From the NCBI GenBank assembly GCA_937973565.1, contig CALJKQ010000047.1, positions 1 to 64,000 of the forward strand: a stretch of DNA of 64,000 bases, in the 5' to 3' direction. This stretch comes from an uncultured Saprospiraceae bacterium (lineage in GTDB: Bacteria > Bacteroidota > Bacteroidia > Chitinophagales > Saprospiraceae). The notes beneath the pieces are model-generated. The model saw only the letters and a list, made by a program, of their open reading frames with translations, was not told the origin of the DNA and did no database searches. The translations under genes were made by a program, and so were the position numbers. This document shows, piece after piece, positions 55,214-64,000 of this stretch; position 1 is the stretch's first letter, and every line of letters starts with the position of its first letter.

Positions 55214-55237
55214 AGGGGGTGCATAACCCCCTTTTTT
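55214..55237 (+). terminator. Terminator of rny
   Basis: GGGGGT (55215-55220) pairs with ACCCCC (55226-55231), loop GCATA, followed by six T. Confidence 0.88.
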
Positions 55238-55318
55238 ATTTTATTCCATACACAATAATTTTATGTAATAATAGTTTTAATAGCGAATCAAACCAATGGT
55301 ATGCATTAAACTTTTTAC

Positions 55319-55531
55319 ATGAAACAAGATTACAAACAAGCTAAATTTCTCCGGTTCTATTACGGTGAATGCGATATTTTAGATCGCCTGGAAATCGAAA
55401 ACGAACTGGAAACCAATGTCAGGGCAAATCATCAATACGCCACTTTCTACGCCGGTTTGCTCGACAATTTAAAGACCCTGAGTCCCAAACAATCGTCCAT
55501 CGACAAGATCCTCGCCTACGCCAGATCATAG
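55319..55531 (+). CDS. Small conserved-looking hypothetical protein
   Basis: The 70-residue protein has no signal peptide. It is helical, with a cluster YGECDILDRLEIENELE and a C-terminal SKQSSIDKILAYAR-like segment (PKQSSIDKILAYAR). The layout resembles small Bacteroidota proteins with a DxxxRxxIExxLE core that I recall from other genomes, but no function is assigned. It stands alone, after the rny terminator and 66 nt before the permease gene. Confidence 0.65.
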   Translation: MKQDYKQAKFLRFYYGECDILDRLEIENELETNVRANHQYATFYAGLLDNLKTLSPKQSSIDKILAYARS

Positions 55532-55597
55532 GTTTTTTAGGAGCATAGATGCTCAAAACATGGTTTTGTAGTACATTTATCCGACAATCAAAGAGCC

Positions 55598-56899
55598 ATG
55601 TTTCCGCTGATCTATTTGATGGCAGGACTTCTTGTCCTGATTTTCCTTACGTTAAAGAAGGTCAATCCTTTTTTGGCCTTATTATTAGCATCTGTCATTA
55701 CCGGTTTATTGGGCGGATTAAATGCGGTTGATTGCCTGAATGCTATCGAAAAGGGTGTGGGTCAGACCTTAGGCAGCACCTTGCTCATACTTACACTGGG
55801 GGGCGCTTACGGCAGTATTTTGGAAAAAAGCGGGGCAGTTCAACAACTTACGCACGGGTTACTGCAATATTGGGGCATTTCCAAAATTCAATGGGCCATC
55901 ATGGCTATTTCTTTTCTGATTGGCTTGCCCTTATTTTACAATGCAGCATTTATTTTGTTGTTCCCTTTGGTTTCAGGATTGATCATCAGTACAGGATTAC
56001 CGGTGCGGTATCTGGCCTTGCCGATGGTAGCTTCCTTGTCCATCACCCATGCACTTACACCTCCCCATCCGGCTCCAACCGCTTTGGCAGGCATGCTCAA
56101 TGCCAGCATTCCCCAGACCCTCTTATGGGGCTTATGCATCGCATTTCCGACGGCTGTGATCGGAGGTCCACTACTATCCAGGTTTTATAAATGGGAAAGC
56201 AAGGCTCAAAATGTATTGGAACCTGCAACAAAGCCGGATGGACCGGGCAGTGGCTTATCGTTATTTATGGCCTTGTTGCCTATAATATTGATTACCGGCG
56301 GAAACGCAGTGGATGCCATCGGGCATGAATCACTGAGGTATGCCTTTGAACTTATATCCATGCCGGTAATGGCTTTGCTGGTTTCTCTTCTTTTTGCAGC
56401 CTGGAACCTGGGTTTAAAAAGAGGTAGTACCATGCAGGAAGTCATGCAATGGATGGTAAAAGGCATGGACAGTATTTTCCCCATATTACTCATCGTAGCA
56501 GCAGGGGGCGCATTTAAAGAAATATTGATGGCGGTTGGGGTGGCTGATAAGCTTGCAGGTATGGCTGCCATGTGGCAAATCCATCCCTTGTTGTTTGCCT
56601 GGATATTGGCAGCTTCCATACGAGTGGCCATTGGCAGTGCAACCGTAGCAGCCCTGACGGCAGCCGGCCTGGTAGCACCTTCCATGGTAAACGGAGCGGT
56701 GAGTCCCGAGTTAATGGTATTGGCCATTGGCAGCGGCAGTATCTTTTTTTCACACCTCAACGATGCCGGATTCTGGATGTTTAAAGAATTTTTTCAGCTC
56801 AGCGTCAAAGAGACTTTCTTATCATGGACATTGATGGAAAGCTGTATTTCATTGATAGGCTTGGCTGGTGTGTGGATCATTTATATGTTTGTAGGATGA
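55598..56899 (+). CDS. Gluconate permease (GntP family)
   Basis: The 433-residue inner-membrane protein has about 12 hydrophobic segments and GntP-family motifs: LTLGGAYGSILEKSGA, ITHALTPPHPAPTALAG, IRVAIGSATVAALTAAG and FSHLNDAGFWMFKEFF. It is a gluconate:H+ or related hydroxy-acid symporter. The stop overlaps the start of the next gene (ATGA at 56896-56899), so the two are translationally coupled. The exact substrate could be gluconate or another sugar acid. Confidence 0.92.
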   Translation: MFPLIYLMAGLLVLIFLTLKKVNPFLALLLASVITGLLGGLNAVDCLNAIEKGVGQTLGSTLLILTLGGAYGSILEKSGAVQQLTHGLLQYWGISKIQWAIMAISFLIGLPLFYNAAFILLFPLVSGLIISTGLPVRYLALPMVASLSITHALTPPHPAPTALAGMLNASIPQTLLWGLCIAFPTAVIGGPLLSRFYKWESKAQNVLEPATKPDGPGSGLSLFMALLPIILITGGNAVDAIGHESLRYAFELISMPVMALLVSLLFAAWNLGLKRGSTMQEVMQWMVKGMDSIFPILLIVAAGGAFKEILMAVGVADKLAGMAAMWQIHPLLFAWILAASIRVAIGSATVAALTAAGLVAPSMVNGAVSPELMVLAIGSGSIFFSHLNDAGFWMFKEFFQLSVKETFLSWTLMESCISLIGLAGVWIIYMFVG

Positions 56900-58080
56900 A
56901 AAACGAAAATCTTTTTCAGCAGGCATTATTCGTTCTAAGGAAGGCTACCATAGAACAAGGCATTTTAGCCTTGGTGGAAGACCAGGAAAACTATAAAAGG
57001 GTTTGGTCGAGAGATGCTTCCATTGCCGGTATTGCAGGTCTGATGGCGGGTGATGAAGTAATCATCAAAGGTCTCCGCGCCAGTATGCTTACCCTGGCTG
57101 ATGCACAGGCTGAAACAGGTGCCATACCCTCCAATGTCAACCCCGACACGCGGAAAGCCAGTTATGGCAGTCTGGCCGGCAGGGTAGATGCTACAACGTG
57201 GTGGCTCATCGCCAGCGCAATTTATAGCAGACATACACAGGATGAAACATTCTTAGAAAAAATTAAACCGCATGTTGTCAAAGCTTTTGCCGTATTAAGG
57301 GCATGGGAGTTCAACGAACGCCATTTGTTGTACACTCCCTTGAGTGGCAATTGGGCAGATGAATATCCCTTGCACGGCTACCTTTTGTATGACAATTGCC
57401 TCCGCTTGTGGGCTTTGAAGTCGTGGAATATATTAATGCCAAACGAAGCATTTGAAAGCAAAATATCAGAGGTTGAAAAAGCAATCGTTGTGAATTTTTG
57501 GGCAACGAAAGATAGCACAGAACTCTATCACCCTAAATTACAAACGAAAGAAGACCCCGATTTTTGGTTGGCCGGATTTCATCCCGGAGGCCCATACACC
57601 GGTATTTTTGATGCCGCCGGCAATGCCTTTGCCTGCCTTTTGGGATTGGGAGATGAAAGCCAAAACAGCAAATTATATTACTACTTAAATGGTGTTGCTG
57701 ATAACATGGGTAATTACCTCATTCCGGCTTTTTGGCCTGCCATTCAAGAAGGGGATCCCTTGTGGAGAGACATTGCCAACAACTTTGCCTATCATTTTAA
57801 AAATAAAGCACACCATTTTCACAACGGTGGCTCGTGGCCGGTAATGGCAGGTTGGTTGATTTTGGCACTAAAGCTGAGTGGCATCAATCAAAATTTTGAC
57901 GTTTGGCAAGCAGCGTGTGAACCTTATTTGCAAGATGACGCATATCCTTTTCCGGAATACATCAATACCAAGGATTTTAAAGCCGGAGGCAAGTGCAATC
58001 TCAGTTTTAGTGCTGCCGGATATATATTGATGTCAATGGAAACTTCTGAAAAAACAAAAGAAAAATTGTGCTTGATATGA
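56896..58080 (+). CDS. (alpha/alpha)6-barrel glycosidase-like protein
   Basis: The 394-residue protein has conserved segments VWSRDASIAGIAGLMAGDE, TGAIPSNVNPDTRKASYG, GRVDATTWWLIASAIY and NWADEYPLHGYLLYDN, as in bacterial GH100/amylo-alpha-1,6-glucosidase-like (invertase-type) proteins. The acidic residues in SRDAS and NWADEY are the likely catalytic pair. No signal peptide, so cytoplasmic. It is coupled to the permease upstream (4-nt overlap) and to the kinase downstream (ATGA at 58077-58080), which suggests uptake and cleavage of a sugar or sugar-acid conjugate. Substrate and exact GH family are uncertain. Confidence 0.7.
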   Translation: MKNENLFQQALFVLRKATIEQGILALVEDQENYKRVWSRDASIAGIAGLMAGDEVIIKGLRASMLTLADAQAETGAIPSNVNPDTRKASYGSLAGRVDATTWWLIASAIYSRHTQDETFLEKIKPHVVKAFAVLRAWEFNERHLLYTPLSGNWADEYPLHGYLLYDNCLRLWALKSWNILMPNEAFESKISEVEKAIVVNFWATKDSTELYHPKLQTKEDPDFWLAGFHPGGPYTGIFDAAGNAFACLLGLGDESQNSKLYYYLNGVADNMGNYLIPAFWPAIQEGDPLWRDIANNFAYHFKNKAHHFHNGGSWPVMAGWLILALKLSGINQNFDVWQAACEPYLQDDAYPFPEYINTKDFKAGGKCNLSFSAAGYILMSMETSEKTKEKLCLI

Positions 58081-58715
58081 TTGGAGACAAGATAACCTTA
58101 AGTGCAAAATACCTGGAACCGGCCAACCACATTTTGGATCTCATTCCCATGGAAAATGGGTTCACCATTTGTGTGGCAGGAGAGTCGGGATCCGGAAAGT
58201 CCACCCTGGCTATGGCGCTCCAACAAGTGATGGAAGAGAGGGGTTTGAAATCTATGGTTTTGCACATGGATGACTACTTTATTTTACCCCCTGCAACCAA
58301 TCATGCTGAAAGGGAAAAAGATATAAACTGGGTAGGACCCGGAGAAGTAAAACTCGAATTGTTGCAAGAGCACATACAACAGTTTAAGATGGGTGAAAAG
58401 GTGATTCATAAACCTTTGGTTAATTACAGCGAAAACAGCATTGGTTCAGAGGACCTTGACTTAACGGAAGTGCAAGTATTAATTGTGGAAGGTACCTACA
58501 CATCCTTGCTGGAAACTGATTTACGCATCTTCATTAACAGAACTTATCTCGATACATTTGAAGACAGGGTGAAAAGAGCCCGGGATCCCATCACCCCATT
58601 TGTAGAAAGTGTTTTAGCTATTGAACATGGAATTATTTCCGGTCAAGCCGGTCAAGCCGATATTATAATTGACAAAACTTTCGAAATAATGTTTCGAAAT
58701 CGTGCCGATAGTTAA
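58077..58715 (+). CDS. Uridine kinase-like P-loop kinase
   Basis: The 212-residue protein has a Walker A GESGSGKST (about 32-40), a DDYF segment as in the uridine kinase/phosphoribulokinase family (LHMDDYFI), and the late motif VEGTYTSLLETD. ATG 58077 overlaps the stop of the previous gene by 4 nt. Because it is coupled to a gluconate-type permease and a glycosidase, it may phosphorylate a sugar or nucleoside released by them. Uridine itself is only one possibility. Confidence 0.8.
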   Translation: MIGDKITLSAKYLEPANHILDLIPMENGFTICVAGESGSGKSTLAMALQQVMEERGLKSMVLHMDDYFILPPATNHAEREKDINWVGPGEVKLELLQEHIQQFKMGEKVIHKPLVNYSENSIGSEDLDLTEVQVLIVEGTYTSLLETDLRIFINRTYLDTFEDRVKRARDPITPFVESVLAIEHGIISGQAGQADIIIDKTFEIMFRNRADS

Positions 58716-58876
58716 ACGCCATAAGAATATTAAATCAAAAAAACATAAAATGCAGAATTATATTTTGATTTAAAGATATTTTTTGGTTTTTTGGATTAAT
58801 TTTACTTATCTTTACCACTTCTTTAGGCAAGCGGCTCCTGTTTGCAATTTCACAAATTATTTAAATCTTGTTCCGT
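58716..58876 (+). promoter_or_regulatory. Upstream region of the giant SdrD_B gene
   Basis: AT-rich, no gene. A -33 TTTG (58782-58785) and a TATCTTTA box (58807-58814), 21 nt apart, give a candidate promoter with a leader of about 55 nt. Confidence 0.4.
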
Positions 58877-61800
58877 ATGAGACAAAATGTACTTTTGTTT
58901 TTGTTTATGGCATTGATATCTTTCAGTGCAAACGCTCAGTATACTGTTCAGGGCGTTGTGTTTGAAGATGAAAACGCCAATGGAATCTTCGACCTGAGTG
59001 AAGCCGGAGTTGTTGGAGTCGCAGTTACACTTATCAACGATGGCACGGGTATGCCGGCACTGGCACCGATCAACACAGGATTGGGAGGCGCTTTTTCATT
59101 TACCAACAATGTTCCTATGGGTACTTATCATATCCGGTTTAACTACAACTCGGTAAACCCCGGTTATGTAGTTACAACTCAGGATGTGACAGGTGCCAAT
59201 ACACAGGCTACTGACGTTGACGACGATAGTGATGCAGATATTGCTGCACCGCACGCCACCCATGTTTTTACGGTGGATGCAGGCACACCCATTGAAGATA
59301 AAATTGGCATGGGTATTTTTCTGCCTGGCGATATCAACGGAGAAGTTTGGGAGGATTTAAACGGTGATGGTTTGGATGGAGGTGAACCCAACACACCGGT
59401 AAACGTGAATGTATCTTTGTTGGATGCTGCCACCCTTTCCTTGGTGGCTAATGATGCCAGCGGCAACCCGCTAACGAATCCGGTTTCTACCAACAGCACC
59501 TATAGCTTTAACAATATAGCTCCGGGAGATTACATTGTTGAATTTTCTGAACCGGGTGGACCTTATCCGGGAGGACTTCATTTGACCAAAGTGGATGAAG
59601 CAGGTACGCCTGGTTCTCAGGTTGGAGACGCAAACAACGATAGTGATGCTGATCCCAATTCTGGTCAAACGTTTCAAATAACATTGGTATCAGACCAAAT
59701 TGTTGGAGGTATTGATGCCGGTTATTGGGTACCCGGGCAAGTAGGTGATTTTGTGTGGGAAGATATCAATGGTAACGGCATACAAGATGGAGGAGAGCCC
59801 GGATTGGGAGGAATTCAGGTTGAACTCCTATTTTCAACGGGGGGCGCAGCTCTTGACGCCAACGGTAACCCCTATCCACCACAAGTAACCGGAGGTGCCG
59901 GAGATTATATTTTTGATGAAATTCCTCCAGGCAACTACAAGGTAGCCTTTGAAGTAAATCCGGGAGGTATTTATTATTTTACTAAAAAAGATGCCGGTGG
60001 TGACAATGTAGACAGCGATGCTGATTTAGCTACCGGAGAAACACCCTCTTTTGTTATTCAATCGGGAGATCCTGAAGATCTTGACATTGATGCCGGTTAC
60101 TACCAAAAATGTACCATCGGTGATTTCACCTGGCACGATTTAAACGGCAACGGTATCCAGGATGGAGGTGAACCGGACATAGATGTGGATATAGAAATCA
60201 CAGATATTTTAACAGGAAACAATCCGCTATTTGAAGTAGATGGAACTACTCCCTATAATGGAAATATCACTTCATCCGGAGGAAACTATTTGTTCGACAA
60301 CCTTCCGCCGGGTACTTATAAACTGACCTTTACCGCACCCACTGATTATTTTATTACCCTGCAGGGTGTTGGGGGTTCTGCAGTAGATTCGGATCCCGAC
60401 AGGACCACAGGTATGACAGTAAACCTTACCTGTAATTCAGGGGATGAACTGGATGAAATTGATGCAGGATTCTTCACCAAATGCGTAATCTCGGACTTTA
60501 CCTGGGAAGATCTCGATGGGGATGGCGCCCAAGGGGGTGAGCCGGGTCTCGGTGGCGTGCAAATTGAGATTATAGATGTTCTAACGGGTCTTCCTCCCAC
60601 AATTAAAGCAGACGGAACACCTTACACCGGAGCCAACATCAACAGCACCGGAGGTGGAAATTACATATTCGACGATCTTCCTCCGGGAGAATACCAACTT
60701 ACTTTCACAGCTCCGGGTGGTTTCTTCCTCACTGAACCGGATGCGACTTCAGACGACAAAGACTCTGATGCGGATGTTGCCACAGGTATGACCATCAACA
60801 TCACTTGTAACTCAGATGATATCATCGAGGACGTTGATGCGGGCTTCTTTGAAGCTGGCAGAATTGCAGGTGTAGCCTGGCACGATTCCAATGGTGATGG
60901 TGTTTTTGATGGATCTGAGCCATTGCTTGATGGCGTTACCTTCACTTTGATCAATACAGCAGGGCCTACTTTGGATGTATTCGGAGCAGCAGTAGCACCT
61001 CAGGTGACGGCGGGTGGTAACTATACCTTTATAGATCTCAGACCGGGGGTTTACACTATGACTTCTAACTTTCCCGGTTGGATTCCAACTTTAGAGTTGG
61101 CTACCGGAGGAACAGACGATAGTGAATTTGATGCAGGGGGTAACCTCGTAAATGACATTCAACTTTTATCGGCTGATATAAAAACAAATATCAATGCCGG
61201 CTACTATAAACTGATTACAGTAGGGGGATCCATCTGGGGTGAAGACGACGGAGGTAATGCTATACTTGATCCCGGAGAAACAGGTGGATTCAATGTGGTG
61301 GTAGAGTTGTATGATGCTAGTGGAACCCTGGTCGCTACAACGCTGGGTGATGCCAATGGAAATTACCAATTTACGGATGTAGTGCCTGGTGATTATAAAA
61401 TTGTCATTGCTTCTTCCAACTTTATTTCCGGCGGACCTCTTTATGGTCTTGAATCTTGCGACGGGCAAGGCGGAGATGACGACATAGACAATGATGACAA
61501 TGGGGATCCGGGAGCTTTGGGTGTTGAATCTGTTAACATTCAATTGTATTGCGGCTTAGAGCCCGGTGCCATGGGGGTTGAAAACTTTACCATCGACTTT
61601 TGTTTCAAATCAGATTGTGATGTTGAAAATCCATTGGCCGCGCCTTTGTGTGAAGATGCTGATACGATTTGTGACCTGGCTCTATTGGAAATTTTCTGTA
61701 GCCGTATGCCAACTGCTATTTCTGTGGGTAGTGTTCCCAATCCTTTGTGTGAAGGGCAGGGTGCACCGCACAACATGTCGTGGTTTGGCTTTGTTGCAGG

Positions 61801-64000
61801 TAGTGGAAATTATACAATGGTTGTAGAGCCATTTGCTTGTGCCGGTGGCCAGAATGGAGCTCAGTTAGGCGTTTATGAAGATTGCACCTTTACCACTTCG
61901 GTCTATTGTCAGGCAATGCCCTGTGTCACGGGGCCGCAATTTATACCGGGGTCCTTGTTTACCCCGGGGCAGGTCTATTTCTTCTGGATGGACGGCTGTT
62001 CGGCCAGTGTTTGTAGTTACGACATTGAAATCCAGGGAGAATTTATACAATATCAAATCCCAGAGATTGTTGACATAGAATGTTCGTCACCTTTTGGAAG
62101 ATGCGATACCATTTGTCCAAACAACACCATAACATTTGATGCAAGGGATGGCTACGATGATCTTACCGCTAAGTTTGACTGGAAGATCACAGCTCCGGAC
62201 AACACTGAATTGTTATTTACCACAACAGATCGCTTTCTTACCTATACATTTACTGAATTGGGGGATTACATTGTAGAATTGACCAACATCGATGTAAAAT
62301 GTTCTCTTCCTATCCCACCTTATCAAATTACTGTTACCGTAGCCAACCCGGCAGATGAGGACTTTGGAGTATGGCCGGTTTGTGAAAACTTATTGGATAT
62401 AGGATGGTTGGGTCCGAATGTAATCTGGGATACCAACATCAGTGACCCCAACGGCGATGGCTTGAGCGGCTGGCAGGCAGGTGATATCAATAAGCCGGGT
62501 ACCATTACGAGAGATGTAGTAACTTCTACTGGTTGTGAATTCAAGCAAACAGTAGAAGTGGTAAAACTTTTAAATTCAATACCTTTTGATTTGGACACCT
62601 TTTTGTGTCCCGGAGAATTTGTGGAAGTAGGCCCTGTTACCTACAATCTGGAAGTGTGGCCACCGGAACAAGTTTTCTTAACCAACGCTGTTGGTTGTGA
62701 TAGCTTGGTAAATGTGGCAGTTTTGTTTTTGGGTATTGATGGCCAGGTTGTAGATGTGGGTTGTGTTACCGGTGGATACCAAATCCAGTTCAACCAGGGA
62801 CCCAATCCGTTTATCCCGGGAGCATTCAACAACTTTTTCTTTGAATACGAATACATCTGGAAAGACGAAAACGGCAATATAATTGATGATGGGGACCCTG
62901 ATTTTGATCCAAGAACCTTGTTGGTTCCTGCCTCAGGCACCTACACACTGACAGTTGTGCAACATTTCGAAAACTCTACTTGTATGATTGATATGGCTCC
63001 CCTTACGGTTGACCTATCAGGTTTAGTACCTCAACAAGTCACTCAGGCTACACCTTGGGGCACCTTGTTGTGTGAAGACAATGCAACGTTTACCTATACC
63101 ATGCAAACCAATATACCAAGTCAGGATATCATTAAATACATCTGGACTTATCCCAATGGCACAACCATCATTGGTCCAAAAGATACTGCCAATATTACCA
63201 TAAACTGGGCGGGTACCATGGGTGGTAAAATTTGCGCTTCGATTCAAACAATTTGCGGCATCAGTCCGCCATTGTGCGATACAGTTGACATCGTGCCTAT
63301 TCCGGTGGCAACACTTCCGGCATTGCCAAAAATATGCGTGGATAGTATTACTTCGGTTACGGCTACAGGTACCTCACTTCCGGGTTATCAGTACAACTGG
63401 GATTTCAATGGAGGAACTCTGGTAACCAACCCTGCTGTTGGCGCCGGTCCTCATTTGGTTTCATGGGGTGATCCCGGTATCAAAGATGTAGATTTGACCA
63501 TTGGAGTTCAGGCTTGTATTTCCAATCTGGCTACAACCCAGGTGGAAGTTGTTGCTCCTGTACCTGCACCTATTATCGATTGTTCAGGTTCATTGGGACA
63601 AATTCAGTTTACCTGGCCTACTCCGGCAGGATCGACAGGCTTTAACGTACAGGTTGTTAATGGACCTTCCGGTGTGCTCAATGGAAATACATATACTGTT
63701 ACAGTTCCTGCAAATCAAATCGTACAGGTTGACATAATACTTACAACTACTACCAACAGTCCATGCGGAAGTTTGGTGTCTGCAAGTGGTTGTTCTTCTC
63801 AGGATTGTATTCCACCGAATGTTGAAATAGAGCCGGTTGCAGATATTTGTCTAACAGCTACTACACAGCCAATTACATTGGCAACCATGATCAATGGCAC
63901 TACCGGGGGTACAAGTGTATTCTCAGGTCCGGGTATTACAGACCCTGCCAATGGAGTATTTGATCCTAAGCAGGCGAATTTAGGAGCCAATACCATCACG
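58877..64000 (+). CDS. Giant SdrD_B-repeat surface protein, 3' truncated
   Basis: The frame from ATG 58877 is open to the window edge (1708 codons, no stop). A signal peptide (1-21, SANAQ) precedes at least seven SdrD_B/SpaA-like Cna-B repeats starting near residues 22, 150, 289, 413, 536, 661 and 780. Each has a WEDxNGNGxQDGGEP-type Ca-binding loop, then a strand block, a FDxIPPGxYxxxF segment and DSDAD-type acidic motifs. From about residue 895 a Cys-rich region (SDCDVENPL, CEDADTICDLAL, CVTGPQF) begins, then PKD/Ig-like domains (about 1080-1708). This is a typical Saprospiraceae-type giant adhesin. A T9SS sorting domain is expected beyond the window but is not seen here. Confidence 0.92.
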   Translation, partial: MRQNVLLFLFMALISFSANAQYTVQGVVFEDENANGIFDLSEAGVVGVAVTLINDGTGMPALAPINTGLGGAFSFTNNVPMGTYHIRFNYNSVNPGYVVTTQDVTGANTQATDVDDDSDADIAAPHATHVFTVDAGTPIEDKIGMGIFLPGDINGEVWEDLNGDGLDGGEPNTPVNVNVSLLDAATLSLVANDASGNPLTNPVSTNSTYSFNNIAPGDYIVEFSEPGGPYPGGLHLTKVDEAGTPGSQVGDANNDSDADPNSGQTFQITLVSDQIVGGIDAGYWVPGQVGDFVWEDINGNGIQDGGEPGLGGIQVELLFSTGGAALDANGNPYPPQVTGGAGDYIFDEIPPGNYKVAFEVNPGGIYYFTKKDAGGDNVDSDADLATGETPSFVIQSGDPEDLDIDAGYYQKCTIGDFTWHDLNGNGIQDGGEPDIDVDIEITDILTGNNPLFEVDGTTPYNGNITSSGGNYLFDNLPPGTYKLTFTAPTDYFITLQGVGGSAVDSDPDRTTGMTVNLTCNSGDELDEIDAGFFTKCVISDFTWEDLDGDGAQGGEPGLGGVQIEIIDVLTGLPPTIKADGTPYTGANINSTGGGNYIFDDLPPGEYQLTFTAPGGFFLTEPDATSDDKDSDADVATGMTINITCNSDDIIEDVDAGFFEAGRIAGVAWHDSNGDGVFDGSEPLLDGVTFTLINTAGPTLDVFGAAVAPQVTAGGNYTFIDLRPGVYTMTSNFPGWIPTLELATGGTDDSEFDAGGNLVNDIQLLSADIKTNINAGYYKLITVGGSIWGEDDGGNAILDPGETGGFNVVVELYDASGTLVATTLGDANGNYQFTDVVPGDYKIVIASSNFISGGPLYGLESCDGQGGDDDIDNDDNGDPGALGVESVNIQLYCGLEPGAMGVENFTIDFCFKSDCDVENPLAAPLCEDADTICDLALLEIFCSRMPTAISVGSVPNPLCEGQGAPHNMSWFGFVAGSGNYTMVVEPFACAGGQNGAQLGVYEDCTFTTSVYCQAMPCVTGPQFIPGSLFTPGQVYFFWMDGCSASVCSYDIEIQGEFIQYQIPEIVDIECSSPFGRCDTICPNNTITFDARDGYDDLTAKFDWKITAPDNTELLFTTTDRFLTYTFTELGDYIVELTNIDVKCSLPIPPYQITVTVANPADEDFGVWPVCENLLDIGWLGPNVIWDTNISDPNGDGLSGWQAGDINKPGTITRDVVTSTGCEFKQTVEVVKLLNSIPFDLDTFLCPGEFVEVGPVTYNLEVWPPEQVFLTNAVGCDSLVNVAVLFLGIDGQVVDVGCVTGGYQIQFNQGPNPFIPGAFNNFFFEYEYIWKDENGNIIDDGDPDFDPRTLLVPASGTYTLTVVQHFENSTCMIDMAPLTVDLSGLVPQQVTQATPWGTLLCEDNATFTYTMQTNIPSQDIIKYIWTYPNGTTIIGPKDTANITINWAGTMGGKICASIQTICGISPPLCDTVDIVPIPVATLPALPKICVDSITSVTATGTSLPGYQYNWDFNGGTLVTNPAVGAGPHLVSWGDPGIKDVDLTIGVQACISNLATTQVEVVAPVPAPIIDCSGSLGQIQFTWPTPAGSTGFNVQVVNGPSGVLNGNTYTVTVPANQIVQVDIILTTTTNSPCGSLVSASGCSSQDCIPPNVEIEPVADICLTATTQPITLATMINGTTGGTSVFSGPGITDPANGVFDPKQANLGANTIT

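Overview
The window comes from a Bacteroidota genome, most likely a Saprospiraceae-like environmental lineage. The evidence is: several proteins with type IX secretion (T9SS) C-terminal sorting domains, promoters of the -33 TTG / -7 TAnnTTTG type, the short ribosomal protein bTHX, a LytS/LytTR pair with a two-component propeller, giant SdrD_B adhesin-like proteins, and a gene order pheT - coiled coil - zapA - rny. No T9SS machinery is encoded here, only candidate cargo. The first 37 bases are Illumina adapter, so the left end is an assembly artefact.

Layout. 1-4 kb: a truncated T9SS cargo gene, an LptF/LptG-type permease, tRNA-Gln, an HtrA-type protease and two small exported proteins. 4-18 kb: an S74 tail-fibre-type protein, then a four-gene exported-protein operon (beta-barrel candidate, 2076-residue TANFOR-like protein, fibronectin-type protein, MopE-like calcium-repeat protein). 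18-26 kb: a prolyl oligopeptidase, a hybrid sensor kinase with its LytTR regulator, and a DUF4105 protein. 26-31 kb: 3-oxoacid CoA-transferase, bTHX, and glycogen synthesis (glgA, glgC). 31-37 kb: a 2-hydroxyacid dehydrogenase broken by an in-frame amber codon, two methyltransferases, and a large FG-GAP/ASPIC T9SS protein.

37.4-44 kb is the most unusual region. A two-gene module (A, a Cys-rich lipoprotein-like protein; B, a T9SS-sorted protein) is tandemly duplicated together with its promoter, an upstream inverted repeat, two micro-ORFs and an A-B intercistronic hairpin. Copy 2 of A is frameshifted. Both copies of A carry a G8 tract near the start codon. The duplication lies between two intergenic islands made of degenerate heptanucleotide tandem repeats; a third related island follows gcvP.

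44-58.7 kb is mainly housekeeping (obgE, adk, an NlpC/P60 protein, gcvP, pheT, zapA, rny), followed by a translationally coupled gluconate permease / glycosidase / uridine-kinase-like operon. The window ends inside a very large SdrD_B-repeat surface protein (58877 to the edge, still open).
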